Shown here in pieces: positions 42,748 through 51,045 of a DNA stretch of 64,000 bases. Each line of letters begins with the position of its first letter. The stretch's first letter is position 1. Both the position numbers and the translations under genes were made by a program. The notes beneath the pieces are model-generated. The model saw only the letters and a program-made list of their open reading frames with translations. It was not told the DNA's origin and made no database searches. The DNA comes from Halobacteriales archaeon QS_4_70_19 (GTDB lineage Archaea > Halobacteriota > Halobacteria > Halobacteriales > Haloarculaceae). The stretch lies in contig PXRM01000014.1 of NCBI GenBank assembly GCA_003020985.1, positions 78,265 to 142,264 on the forward strand, in the 5' to 3' direction.

Positions 42748-43500
42748 TCACTCGTCCTCTCCGTCCCGCAGCCGCTCCGGGTGTTCGAGCAGGCCGTTCC
42801 CGCGGCGGAGGATGCCCCGCAGCGTACGGGCTTCGCGGCCGGTCGGATGCGCGCGCCCCAGCACTCGCCGGAGGAGGCGCCGGGCCTTCGGTTGCTTCTC
42901 CTCGGGGTGGTTGACGCTGCGGAGGTAGCGGGCGAACTCCTCGTGGAGCCCCTCCAGCTCCGCCTCGTCGGCGCGCTCGATGGGGCCGTCCGGGAGCTGC
43001 GTGTCGGCGACGGTCAGCTCGCGGAGTTCGTACAGCACGACGGTCGCGGCCTGGCCCAGGTTGAGGACGGGGTAGTCGGCGCTGGCGGGGATGGCACACA
43101 CCTCGTCCAGCCGGCCGAGTTCCTCGTTCGTGAGGCCGACCCGCTCGCGGCCGAAGACGATGCAGGTGTCGGCCGTCACGTCGCGCAGGGAGTCGGCGAG
43201 GTCGGCGGGCGTCCGGAACGGGTAGCGGACGTGCTTGCGGGCGTCCTCGTTCGTGACGGCGGTACAGCCGACCGTGTGGTAGTTCTCGACGAGGTGGTCG
43301 AGCGTGACCTCGCGGGCGGTCGGGAGGACGTCCTCGCGGGCGTGGCCGGCCATGCCGTAGGCCTCGCCCTCCGGGTCGAGCGGCGGCGGGTCGACCAGCA
43401 GGAGGTCCGAGCAGCCGAAGTTCTTCATCGCGCGGGCGATGGTCCCGACGTTGCCGGGGGTCTCGGCGTCCACGACGGCGACGCTGATGTCGGGAGGCAC
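42748..43500 (-). CDS. trmJ: tRNA (cytidine-2'-O-)-methyltransferase TrmJ
   Basis: 250 residues. A SpoU/TrmD knotted methyltransferase with VAVVDAETPGNVGTIARAMKNFG (motif 1), CIVFGRERVGLTNEEL (motif 2) and YPVLNLGQAATVVLYEL (motif 3, SAM and catalytic knot). Archaeal TrmJ 2'-O-methylates C32 of tRNA. The C-terminal helical extension (PKARRLLRRVLGRAHPTGREARTLRGIL) matches TrmJ. The start is GTG 43500. It converges on the disrupted moeA. Confidence 0.93.
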   Translation of the reverse strand: MPPDISVAVVDAETPGNVGTIARAMKNFGCSDLLLVDPPPLDPEGEAYGMAGHAREDVLPTAREVTLDHLVENYHTVGCTAVTNEDARKHVRYPFRTPADLADSLRDVTADTCIVFGRERVGLTNEELGRLDEVCAIPASADYPVLNLGQAATVVLYELRELTVADTQLPDGPIERADEAELEGLHEEFARYLRSVNHPEEKQPKARRLLRRVLGRAHPTGREARTLRGILRRGNGLLEHPERLRDGEDE

Positions 43501-43551
43501 ACCGGGGATAGCCCGTGGAGGAGCAAAAACGCCGCGTCACGCCGCCACGCC

Positions 43552-44847
43552 TCAGCGACGGACGTAGAGTACGCCACCACAGAGGGCGGCCAGGCCGCCG
43601 AAGGCCGCGAGCACGGCGAACAGCGCGGCGTCGTTGGCGTACGTGAGGACGCCGCCGGCGACGGCCCCGCCCAGCGCCCCCACGCCGAACACGCCGAGGT
43701 AGGTGTAGCCGTACGAGAGTCCACGGGCGCCGGCCGGCGTGTACTCCGCGACGGTCGCCTGGTAGAACGGCTGGACGACGAACAGGAAGAAGCCGACGAG
43801 CGCGCACATGACCACGAGCGGGCCCAGGCCCAGCGTGGCGACGGGAAGGAAGAGCACGGCGAACACCGCGAGCGCGCCGTAGCCGCCGAGCAGCCCCAGT
43901 TCCACCGGGAGCAGGTCCGTCAACCGACCGCCCGCGTACTGGCCGGCAACCCCGACCATCAGCAGGCCGACGTAGAAGTACCGCTGTGGCGCGAGTTCGC
44001 GTCCGGCGAATTCGACGGGGGCGAGCGACGGGAACTCCCCGAGAATCTCGGGCAGGAAGGTGAGCAGTCCCCGGTAGTAGAGCCCGGAGAGCATCACGGC
44101 GGCGAACACGAGGACGAAGGCGCCGCCGAACAGGAGCCGCGAGTCCGCGAGGAACTCCGAGAACGACGAGACGGACCCGGAGGCCCGCGCGTCGGCCGCT
44201 TCGTCCTCCTCGTCCGCCCCGCCGTCGGTCGCGGTCCCGGCGTCGACGGCGGCCGTCTCGTCGACGTTGATGCGCGCGGCGGCGACGGCAGCGACGAGCG
44301 CCGGGACCGCCAGCAACCCCACGACGGCTCGCCAGTCGCCGAGACCGAACAGCAGCAGTGCCGTCGCGAGCGGGCCGAGCGCGATGCCGACGTTGCCGGC
44401 GACGCCGTGGTAGGCGAACGCCGAGCCACGCTCCTCGACGCCCTTCGAGATGAGCGCCAGCCCCGAGGGGTGGTAGACGGAGGCGGCGACGCCCCAGACG
44501 GCGAGCGCGAACGCGACCGCCACCAGCGACGGGGAGACCGCCAGCAGGAGGAAGGAGAGCCCCATCCCCACCAGGCAGGCGAGGATGAGCCGGCGGGAGC
44601 CGTAGGCGTCCGCCAGCACGCCGCCGGGGAGCGCACCGAGGCCGAACGGGGCGTACCCCACCGTGAGCACCACGCCCATCACGAACCCCGTGACCGCGAA
44701 CGTGCCGGTCGGGAGCGCCACCTCGGTGAACGTGGCCTGCCACACGGGAAGCAACAGCGGGAGCGACAGCTCGTACGTGTGCACCATCGCGTGGGCGACC
44801 ATCACCAGCCCCGTGATCGCCCGGTCGTTCCGGTTCACGTCTCCCAC
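43552..44847 (-). CDS. Major facilitator superfamily transporter
   Basis: 431 residues with about twelve hydrophobic helices. GGVLADAYGSRRLILACLVG is the loop 2-3 MFS signature, and AGQYAGGRLTDLLPVELGLLGG the corresponding loop in the second half. The central loop is acidic (TATDGGADEEDEAADA). The family branch resembles Fosmidomycin-resistance/sugar efflux-like MFS proteins; substrate unknown. GTG 44847 is the start; a second GTG four codons later is possible. It is oriented like trmJ but with a 51-base gap and no overlap. Confidence 0.86.
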   Translation of the reverse strand: MGDVNRNDRAITGLVMVAHAMVHTYELSLPLLLPVWQATFTEVALPTGTFAVTGFVMGVVLTVGYAPFGLGALPGGVLADAYGSRRLILACLVGMGLSFLLLAVSPSLVAVAFALAVWGVAASVYHPSGLALISKGVEERGSAFAYHGVAGNVGIALGPLATALLLFGLGDWRAVVGLLAVPALVAAVAAARINVDETAAVDAGTATDGGADEEDEAADARASGSVSSFSEFLADSRLLFGGAFVLVFAAVMLSGLYYRGLLTFLPEILGEFPSLAPVEFAGRELAPQRYFYVGLLMVGVAGQYAGGRLTDLLPVELGLLGGYGALAVFAVLFLPVATLGLGPLVVMCALVGFFLFVVQPFYQATVAEYTPAGARGLSYGYTYLGVFGVGALGGAVAGGVLTYANDAALFAVLAAFGGLAALCGGVLYVRR

Positions 44848-45374
44848 TCCGTCGCCGCCGGCTTCAACACGTCGCTTCGTCAGCTACGCGAGCCGGAGGT
44901 GACCCTGGCTCTGTCGTCGCAGCCACGGGGGACACGTTCGCGCCCGTCTCGACCGCTGCAACCCGACGTTCGCGGCGTATCCGACTCGTAACTTACGAAG
45001 ATGGTATCGAGCGGGCACACAGCAGGTACGAGTCGTCACTGTGGGACTTATCAGTCGTATCTGGAAGGCACTTTACATGAACGACGGTCAAAATCATGAT
45101 AGATATGGCAGGTTGCTACGATCTCGCCGATTGAGCCGGTAACTCAGTAATCTTATCCCCATATATTCTATTATCCGCATATTCTATCTACCTTCCTTAC
45201 TCAGCTATTGTGTGGACGTATCTCAGTTTCCGGTCGTCGCGAACGGTCGGATAGCCGGCCACAGGGAGCCCATCGTTCCCCGGTCGCCGCTCCCGCCGTA
45301 CCGGTCGAGCGACACGTGTCGACCAGTCCGGGGTGGGCCACAAACACCAAACGGTGGCCGCGTGAACCGCCGGT
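44848..45374. other. Intergenic region of about 530 bases with an AT-rich core
   Basis: No gene seen. Bases 44990-45210 are strikingly AT-rich for this window, with a direct repeat of ATATTCTAT at 45163-45171 and 45179-45187 and a run of TATA-like words. This is probably the control region shared by the divergent MFS and ornithine cyclodeaminase-like genes. A minus-strand ORF reaching 46445 is a shadow. Confidence 0.5.
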
Positions 45375-46379
45375 ATGACCGACACGGAGGTGTTGTTCCT
45401 GCGGAGCGACGAGCTGTCCGACCTCGCCACGCCGGCCGAGTACGTCGAGGCCGTCCGCGAGGGGTACCGCGAGGTCGGGGAGGGTGCGGCGGCCGAGCCC
45501 CGGACGAAACTGGTGAACCAGTCGCCGCCGGGGATGCTGACGGGCTACATGGCCGTCCTCCCGGGGATGGGAGCCATGGGCGGGTACATGTACGCGGCCG
45601 GGTTCAGCGACCGCGACGCCCACTTCTTCCTGCCGCTGTTCGACGCCGAGAGCGGCCGGCCGAAGGCGCTCTTGGACGGGGCCTCCCTCAACCCGTTCAA
45701 GACGGGTGCCGCGGGCGGGGTGGCGGTCGACGAACTCGCCCGCCCGGACGCGACGGCCCTCGCGCTGTTCGGGTCCGGGGCGCAGGCCCGCGGGCAACTG
45801 CGCGCGGCCGTGGCCGTCCGGGACCTGGAGACGGTGGAGGTGTACTCGCCGACGAAGGAGCACCGCGAGGGGTTCGCGGCGGAGATGAACGAGCAGTTGA
45901 CCGCCTCGGTCGCGGCGGTCGCCTCGCCCGACGCCGCCGTCGAGGGGGCCGACATCGTCGTGACGGCGACGGACGCGAGCGACCCCGTCTTCGACGAGGA
46001 GATGCTGGAGGAGGGGACCCACGTCACCGTGATGGGGCAGTACGACGCCGACAAGCGGGAGGTCGATGCGACCGCGGTCGAACGGGCGACGTACGTGCCG
46101 GATCTCCGGGCCCGCGCCCACCAGGACGCCGGCGCGTTCCTGCAGGCCGTCGAGGAGGGCGTGATCGGTGAGGACCACATCCACGCCGAACTCGGGGAGG
46201 TCGTCGCAGGGGCGGCCGAGGGCCGGACCGACCGCACGGAGATCACCCTCTTCGACTCCGGCGGGACGGGCGTCGAGACCGTGGCCGCGGCCCAGATGCT
46301 GTACGAGAACGCTCGCGACGAGGGACTGGGTGAACTCGTCGACTTCGCACCCGCGAGCGAGGCGCTCACCGGAGAGTAG
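45375..46379 (+). CDS. Ornithine cyclodeaminase/mu-crystallin family protein
   Basis: 334 residues. The Rossmann motif LALFGSGAQARGQLRAAVAV and the upstream LNPFKTGAAGGVAVDEL segment, with its conserved Lys, are typical. ADIVVTATDASDPVFDEEML and VTVMGQYDADKREVDATAVERA follow in family order. Relatives include ornithine cyclodeaminase, archaeal alanine dehydrogenase and ketimine reductases; which applies is not clear from sequence. Transcribed away from the MFS gene. ATG 45375 follows an ordinary GC-rich leader. Confidence 0.88.
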   Translation: MTDTEVLFLRSDELSDLATPAEYVEAVREGYREVGEGAAAEPRTKLVNQSPPGMLTGYMAVLPGMGAMGGYMYAAGFSDRDAHFFLPLFDAESGRPKALLDGASLNPFKTGAAGGVAVDELARPDATALALFGSGAQARGQLRAAVAVRDLETVEVYSPTKEHREGFAAEMNEQLTASVAAVASPDAAVEGADIVVTATDASDPVFDEEMLEEGTHVTVMGQYDADKREVDATAVERATYVPDLRARAHQDAGAFLQAVEEGVIGEDHIHAELGEVVAGAAEGRTDRTEITLFDSGGTGVETVAAAQMLYENARDEGLGELVDFAPASEALTGE

Positions 46380-46469
46380 CGTCGGAGTCGGTCCCGGGGG
46401 AGGGACCGGGAAGCAGACACGGAACGGCCGGGGCCGGGGTGGCACGCGGACGGCTCCGGCCGGGGGGAC

Positions 46470-46730
46470 CTACGCTTCGGTGGACCCGGCCTCGGCCCCG
46501 CCGACGGCGTCCGGGGCGGTCGTGCGGGACAGCGGCCGCGGCGTCTCGACGACCCGCGTCGCGAATCGCACCACGACGTACGGGAGGAGGACGAGCGTCA
46601 GCGGCAGCAGCGTCGCCGCAGCGACCGCGCCGAGGAGGGCAGGCGCGACGAGCGCCATCAGCCCCAGCCAGCCGGCGACGAGCAGGACGGTGCCGCCCAC
46701 GATCAGGCGGCGCGTGTGTGAGGGCGTCAT
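46470..46730 (-). CDS. Small two-helix membrane protein
   Basis: 86 residues with helices LIVGGTVLLVAGWLGLMALVAPAL and LLGAVAAATLLPLTLVLLPYVVV, then a basic/hydrophilic tail with a Pro- and Thr-containing stretch. No family recognised. A TATA-like TTATACTTT on this strand lies 57-65 bases upstream, supporting expression. It is convergent with the cyclodeaminase-like gene. Confidence 0.68.
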   Translation of the reverse strand: MTPSHTRRLIVGGTVLLVAGWLGLMALVAPALLGAVAAATLLPLTLVLLPYVVVRFATRVVETPRPLSRTTAPDAVGGAEAGSTEA

Positions 46731-46848
46731 TGGGGACCACCGGGGAGCGTCTCCCCGCGACCACCGCTACGGGACGATGAGTGAAAAGTATAATCTGAAG
46801 GACATTTCTGTAGGCGAAGTTACTGAAATTCGCTTCACCGACCGGGCG

Positions 46849-47889
46849 TCAGAGATACGGCGCGAGGCCGAGCGCCTGGACGAGCGGGATGCCGGCCGCG
46901 AGCGCGCCGACGAGGTACCCGCCGATGGCACCCCCGTTGAGGAGCGGCAGGCCAGCGTGGGCCCGCCCCTGCATCACGAAGTACATGAGCACGAGCAGGC
47001 CGAGGTTCGTCCCGACGATGGCCGTCAGCGCCGGGAGCGTCAGCGCGATGCCCGGGACCAGCGAGGAGACGCCGACGGGCGCGAAGAAGCCCGCCGAGGC
47101 GACGAGGACCGCGGGCATCACCGCGTCGCCCAGGCCGATAAAGAACGCGTCGCGCTCGTCGTCGGGGGCAGGGGTCGTAGCCTCGTCGCCGCCCCCGTCG
47201 GCCATCGCGGCGTCGTCCTCGTCCGCCGGATCCGCACCCTCGTCGGTCCCGGTGTCGTCCTCCGCGCTCTCGGCGGGCGGTGCCTCGTCGAGGAACGAGT
47301 ACGAGAGCGACAGCGGGACGACCAGCACCACGGGCACCTTCAGGTCCATCACCCCCTCCGCGAGCGTGAGCATGTGCTCCGTGCCGTAGACGCTGATGGC
47401 GTCGTACACCGCGAGGACGACGAGGAGGACGAGCGCAGGGAGGACACCGAAGTTGATGCCGAACAGTCCGGCCGCCCCGGCCCCCATGACGACGCCGGCG
47501 GCGTCGATGACGTACCACTCCGGGTGGACCCACAGCGCGACCGTGACGAGGCCGGCGAGGGCGACGGCGGGGGCGAACGCCGCCAGTCCCGGCAGCGGCG
47601 CCGCCGGCAGCAGCACCGCGAAGACGTAGAAGGAGAGGTAGCCCGACGAGACCACGAGGACGGCGCGGATGACGCGGTCGCCGCCGTACCTGAACGCCCC
47701 CAGCATCACGACCGTCGCGACGAGGATGGCACCGACGTACAGCAGGCTGTTGGTCGGGTCCGACGGGTTCTCGACGTCCTGGAACCCGGCGGAGTTGAAC
47801 GGCTCCACCAGCGCGAGCGCCCCCAGCTGGACGAGCAGGAAGATGCCCAGGATGGCCGCGACCGCGACGTACCGCCGGTCCACTCGCAT
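46849..47889 (-). CDS. Presenilin-like A22 family intramembrane aspartyl protease
   Basis: 346 residues, about nine hydrophobic helices. The catalytic aspartates are in LLVVLAVYDAISVYG (YD) and FFIGLGDAVMPAVL (GxGD), separated by a long acidic loop (ESAEDDTGTDEGADPADEDD). The PAL-type motif appears as LPLLNGG near the C-terminus. Archaeal presenilin homologues cleave membrane proteins or signal-peptide remnants; no partner is evident here. ATG 47889. The loop is longer and more acidic than in well-known archaeal members, a usual halophilic adaptation. Confidence 0.9.
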   Translation of the reverse strand: MRVDRRYVAVAAILGIFLLVQLGALALVEPFNSAGFQDVENPSDPTNSLLYVGAILVATVVMLGAFRYGGDRVIRAVLVVSSGYLSFYVFAVLLPAAPLPGLAAFAPAVALAGLVTVALWVHPEWYVIDAAGVVMGAGAAGLFGINFGVLPALVLLVVLAVYDAISVYGTEHMLTLAEGVMDLKVPVVLVVPLSLSYSFLDEAPPAESAEDDTGTDEGADPADEDDAAMADGGGDEATTPAPDDERDAFFIGLGDAVMPAVLVASAGFFAPVGVSSLVPGIALTLPALTAIVGTNLGLLVLMYFVMQGRAHAGLPLLNGGAIGGYLVGALAAGIPLVQALGLAPYL

Positions 47890-47992
47890 ACCCGCTCTGC
47901 GGGGGGATGGCGTTTGGGCGTTGCGCTCCTGATTGTGGGCCGTGCCGGTCGCCCGCCCCGGGAGTTATGCTCCCCGCCCCCGAACGGCGGGT

Positions 47993-48328
47993 ATGAGCAC
48001 TGACGCCGACGCGAGCGACGCCGCGGGAACGGACGCGAACGAGCCGACCATCACCCTCTACCGGCTGGAGGGGTGCCCGTTCTGCGAGTTCGTCGTCGAC
48101 CGGCTGGACGAACTGGACCTGCCGTACGACTCCGTCTGGGTGGAGGGGCTCCACTCCCGGCGCAACGAGGTGAAGCGCGTCTCCGGCCAGCGGCAGGTCC
48201 CCGTCGTCGTGGACGAGGCGACCGGCGTGACGATGAGCCAGTCCGCCCGCGTTCTCGAGTACCTCGACGCCACCTACGCTGGCGAGGACGTCGAGGTGGA
48301 CCCGGAGCCGAAGACCGAGGCGAACTGA
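47993..48328 (+). CDS. Glutathione S-transferase N-terminal/glutaredoxin-like protein
   Basis: 111 residues. After an acidic leader of about 17 residues comes a thioredoxin fold with ITLYRLEGCPFCEFVVDRLDEL (CPFC redox motif), the cis-Pro block RQVPVVVDEATG, and MSQSARVLEYLDATY as in GST-N domains. It is likely a thiol-disulfide oxidoreductase; haloarchaea use gamma-glutamylcysteine instead of glutathione. ATG 47993 is preceded by GGCGGGT. It is divergent from the presenilin-like gene. Confidence 0.87.
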   Translation: MSTDADASDAAGTDANEPTITLYRLEGCPFCEFVVDRLDELDLPYDSVWVEGLHSRRNEVKRVSGQRQVPVVVDEATGVTMSQSARVLEYLDATYAGEDVEVDPEPKTEAN

Positions 48329-48359
48329 GCCGTCGGCCCCCGCCGCCGGACCGTGAGAC

Positions 48360-48788
48360 TCAGTCGTCGGACTGGGCCTCGTCGATCTCCTCGTCGGAGA
48401 GGGAGTGCGGGTCCCGTCCGGGGTCCGCGACGTTCGGTGCGCCGAGGGCGAGCACCTTCCCGGTTTCGCTCGCGCAGCGGTGCCCGTGGCCGATCATCGG
48501 CCCGGCGGCCCAGAAGGTCCCGGGGCCGACCTCCTGGAACTCCGCCTCGCCCGAGCGCCCGAGTTTGAGCGAGAAGCGACCCTCGAGCACGTAGAACAGC
48601 TCCTCCTGCTCCCCGTGGGCGTGGTAGCCGATCTCCTCGCCCTCCTCGAAGTGCCAGATCTTGCAGAGCATCTCCTCCAGCCCGAGGGCCGTGTCGATGG
48701 ACTGCATGTCCAGGTCCGGCGGAATCTCCTCGACCTCCGAGAGGTCTGTCACCTCCACGTCGTCCGTCTCGGTCACGCTGTATTCCAT
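48360..48788 (-). CDS. Cupin domain protein
   Basis: 142 residues. Cupin motif 1 reads GYHAHGEQEELFYVLEGRFSLKLG (His, His, Glu), with motif 2 GPGTFWAAGPMIGHGHRC. The acidic N-terminus (TETDDVEVTDLSEVEEIPPDLD) and C-terminus frame a single cupin barrel. Metal-dependent binding or catalysis is possible; no substrate can be named. ATG 48788 is used, with the longer track ORF reflecting upstream read-through. Confidence 0.83.
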   Translation of the reverse strand: MEYSVTETDDVEVTDLSEVEEIPPDLDMQSIDTALGLEEMLCKIWHFEEGEEIGYHAHGEQEELFYVLEGRFSLKLGRSGEAEFQEVGPGTFWAAGPMIGHGHRCASETGKVLALGAPNVADPGRDPHSLSDEEIDEAQSDD

Positions 48789-49016
48789 GGCAGTCGCCCG
48801 CACGCGCGGTCCCGACAAAACCGTTTGGGGGAGCGAGGGCGGAGCTGCACCGGGTCGCTGGTGGCTCGTGACCGGCGGCCCCCCAGTCACACTTGTTCGG
48901 CGGGACGGGAGTACTCGGCGGACACACAGCTGTCACGTGACGATAGTACGTAGGATGAATGCGATATTGCGCAGAAATTTTCCGAGTAGGAACTTTATCG
49001 GGAGTGTATGTAGGAA
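48789..49016. promoter_or_regulatory. Promoter region upstream of the cupin gene
   Basis: About 230 bases between two minus-strand genes. The part near 48950-49015 is AT-rich with three GTAGGA words (TACGTAGGATG, GAGTAGGAAC, TGTAGGAAC), possibly direct-repeat operator half-sites or 3' processing signals of the sirtuin transcript's end. Nothing coding. Confidence 0.35.
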
Positions 49017-49778
49017 CTACGACCCCTCCTGCACTGCGTCCCGCAGCGCGGGCAGTACCTCGGTCACGTCCGCGCGGAAGTCGTACTCGGCGCGGTCCGA
49101 GAGGTCGGTCCGGTCGAGGTTGACGATACAGAGGGTCGCGCCCGCGTCCGCCGCCGTGCGGGGGAAGGAGGCGGCGGGTTCGACGGTGAGCGAGGAACCG
49201 ACGACGAGGAACAGGTCGGCGCGCTCGGAGAGCGACTGGGCGCGGAACAGAGGGTACTCCGGCAGCTGCTCGCCGAACAGCACCACGTCGGGCTTCAGCA
49301 GGCCGTCGCAGCGCGGACAGCGCGGCGGGACGGCGCCCGACCGCACGCGGTCGTAGACGCCGTCGGCCTCGAACGTCCGGTCGCAGTCGTAGCACGCGAC
49401 CCGCTGGCCGTTGCCGTGGACCTCGATGACCTCCTCGTTGCCCGCGTCCTGGTGGAGGCCGTCGATGTTCTGCGTGATGAGCGCGTCGAGGTGGCCGGCG
49501 GTCTCCAGGTCGGCGAGCGCCTCGTGGGCCGGGTTGGGCTGGAACCCGTCACCGAACAGGTCCTCGACCATCTCCACGCGCTCCTCCCAGAACCCCTCCG
49601 GGTCCGCCTCGAAGCGGGAGATGTGGAAGTCCATCGGGTCGTACTCCTGCCAGATGCCGTCCTCGCTCCGGAAGTCCGGGATGCCGGAGGCGGTCGAGAC
49701 GCCCGCTCCCGTCATCGCCACCACGGAGTCGGCGTCCCGGATGGCCCCCGCGGCGAACCGGATCTCGTCGTCGGTCAT
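49017..49778 (-). CDS. NAD-dependent protein deacylase (sirtuin)
   Basis: 253 residues. All sirtuin motifs are present: GAGVSTASGIPDFR, TQNIDGLHQDAG with the catalytic His121 in VHGN, zinc ligands Cys129/Cys132 and Cys154/Cys157 (CYDC, CPRC), FGEQLPE and GSSLTVEPAA. It removes acetyl or other acyl groups from lysines using NAD. The ATG at 49778 is supported by the conserved N-terminus. The gene is monocistronic by spacing. Confidence 0.95.
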   Translation of the reverse strand: MTDDEIRFAAGAIRDADSVVAMTGAGVSTASGIPDFRSEDGIWQEYDPMDFHISRFEADPEGFWEERVEMVEDLFGDGFQPNPAHEALADLETAGHLDALITQNIDGLHQDAGNEEVIEVHGNGQRVACYDCDRTFEADGVYDRVRSGAVPPRCPRCDGLLKPDVVLFGEQLPEYPLFRAQSLSERADLFLVVGSSLTVEPAASFPRTAADAGATLCIVNLDRTDLSDRAEYDFRADVTEVLPALRDAVQEGS

Positions 49779-49990
49779 GTGGCGTGACAGGAGGTGAACG
49801 GACTAAAACGGCCCGGCGGGCGCTACTGCTCGTTCGGGTCGTCGTCACCGTCTCGATACCGGTGTCTCCGGAGAAGGAATTTCGTCAGGATGGCCGGGCC
49901 CTTGTGGCTCCGCTGGCCTTTGTCTGCAGGCGTTTCGAGGCGCTTCGATTCCATACAGGGGATGGTAGCCGATACCTGAAAAAGTTTCAC

Positions 49991-50473
49991 TCAGACCAGA
50001 TATGCCACGGCGACGAGGACGACACCGACGAGCAGACGGCCCTGTGTGACGAACAACAATCGCCCGTTGAGCGCGATTTCGTCGGCGTTCTCAGCAATCC
50101 ACTCGCCGAGCGTGTCGAGAAACTCGCGCTCCCACTTCGGGCTACCGGCGGCTCCCTCAGCGAGATACCGCAGATACTCTTGATTGGGGCCTTGATACAG
50201 GTCGGACTCACTGTAGGTGATGACACCTGCCACGAGCGACCCGAGCAGCGAGAGGAGCCCCGGCACGAGTGACCAGCCAGCCGCCGAAATATCTAGCTGA
50301 CCCAAACTGGCGAGAACACCGACTAGCACGACGACCAGCTGAACCGTCCGGAGTGCTTTGTCATCGACATCGCTCGCCGTCTCTTGCTGAGTTTCCAGAA
50401 CGACACGCGCTTCATGATAGGCGACCTCTCGCCGTTTCGTGGACCATTCCGCAGACTCGTCGGCATCGGGCAC
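49991..50473 (-). CDS. Membrane protein of unknown function
   Basis: 160 residues. A charged N-terminal helix (EWSTKRREVAYHEARVVLETQQETASD) is followed by two membrane helices (VQLVVVLVGVLASLGQL, VPGLLSLLGSLVAGVITY), a soluble segment (PKWEREFLDTLGEWIAENADEI) and a final helix (LLVGVVLVAVAYLV). The layout loosely recalls SLATT-type two-helix membrane effectors, but I cannot confirm a family. Local GC is lower than the neighbours and codons are mixed, hinting at recent acquisition. Start ATG 50473 is the only reasonable one. Confidence 0.68.
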   Translation of the reverse strand: MPDADESAEWSTKRREVAYHEARVVLETQQETASDVDDKALRTVQLVVVLVGVLASLGQLDISAAGWSLVPGLLSLLGSLVAGVITYSESDLYQGPNQEYLRYLAEGAAGSPKWEREFLDTLGEWIAENADEIALNGRLLFVTQGRLLVGVVLVAVAYLV

Positions 50474-50685
50474 ATCCCATCTGCCCCGGCATCACCTTTC
50501 AACTCTCGTCTCCGCTTCCCTCCAGCGGCTGGTTCAGCTTCGGCGGACAGACCTCGACCCCACGGCGGTCGTAGAATGCCCGTACCCGGTCGTTGGAGAC
50601 GTTGATGCTCAGGCGACCCGCTGCGGACAGCGCGACGTCGACGTGCCGCACAAGGCCTTTACAATGACGCGTGTGTACGTCTCAC

Positions 50686-51027
50686 GTGCGTCTTCGGAAG
50701 CTCCCCACCGTCGTCGGACTCTCCCTCTCCGGCACCGGAGTGGTCATCGGCGCGCTCACCACCATGTTCTACGCGGTCCTCCTCGCCGTCCGGCCGCCAC
50801 CATCTGGGGGTGCCGATGCCGGTGGGTTCAGCCCGCAGATGCTGTTCGTGGGAACGACGCTCGCACTCTTCAGCGGCGCCCTCTTCGCTGCATTCTACCA
50901 CAACGTCGTGGGCAAGTACCGGCTTCCTGACTCGCTGCAGGAGACGACTCTCCAGCGCGACGAGGCAGCCCTCGCGGGGGGCATCGCCGCCGTGCTTGTT
51001 CTGTACGTCGCCATTCTCTACGTTTGA
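50686..51027 (+). CDS. Membrane protein of unknown function (three helices)
   Basis: 113 residues from a GTG placed about 26 bases after a TATA-like TTTACAAT, fitting a leaderless transcript. Helices: VVGLSLSGTGVVIGALTTMFYAVLL, MLFVGTTLALFSGALFAAFYHNVV and LAGGIAAVLVLYVAILYV. No family recognised. It ends 19 bases before the stop of the convergent acyl-CoA dehydrogenase gene. Confidence 0.65.
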   Translation: MRLRKLPTVVGLSLSGTGVVIGALTTMFYAVLLAVRPPPSGGADAGGFSPQMLFVGTTLALFSGALFAAFYHNVVGKYRLPDSLQETTLQRDEAALAGGIAAVLVLYVAILYV

Positions 51028-51045
51028 GGCCGTCCGGCGGCCGAG

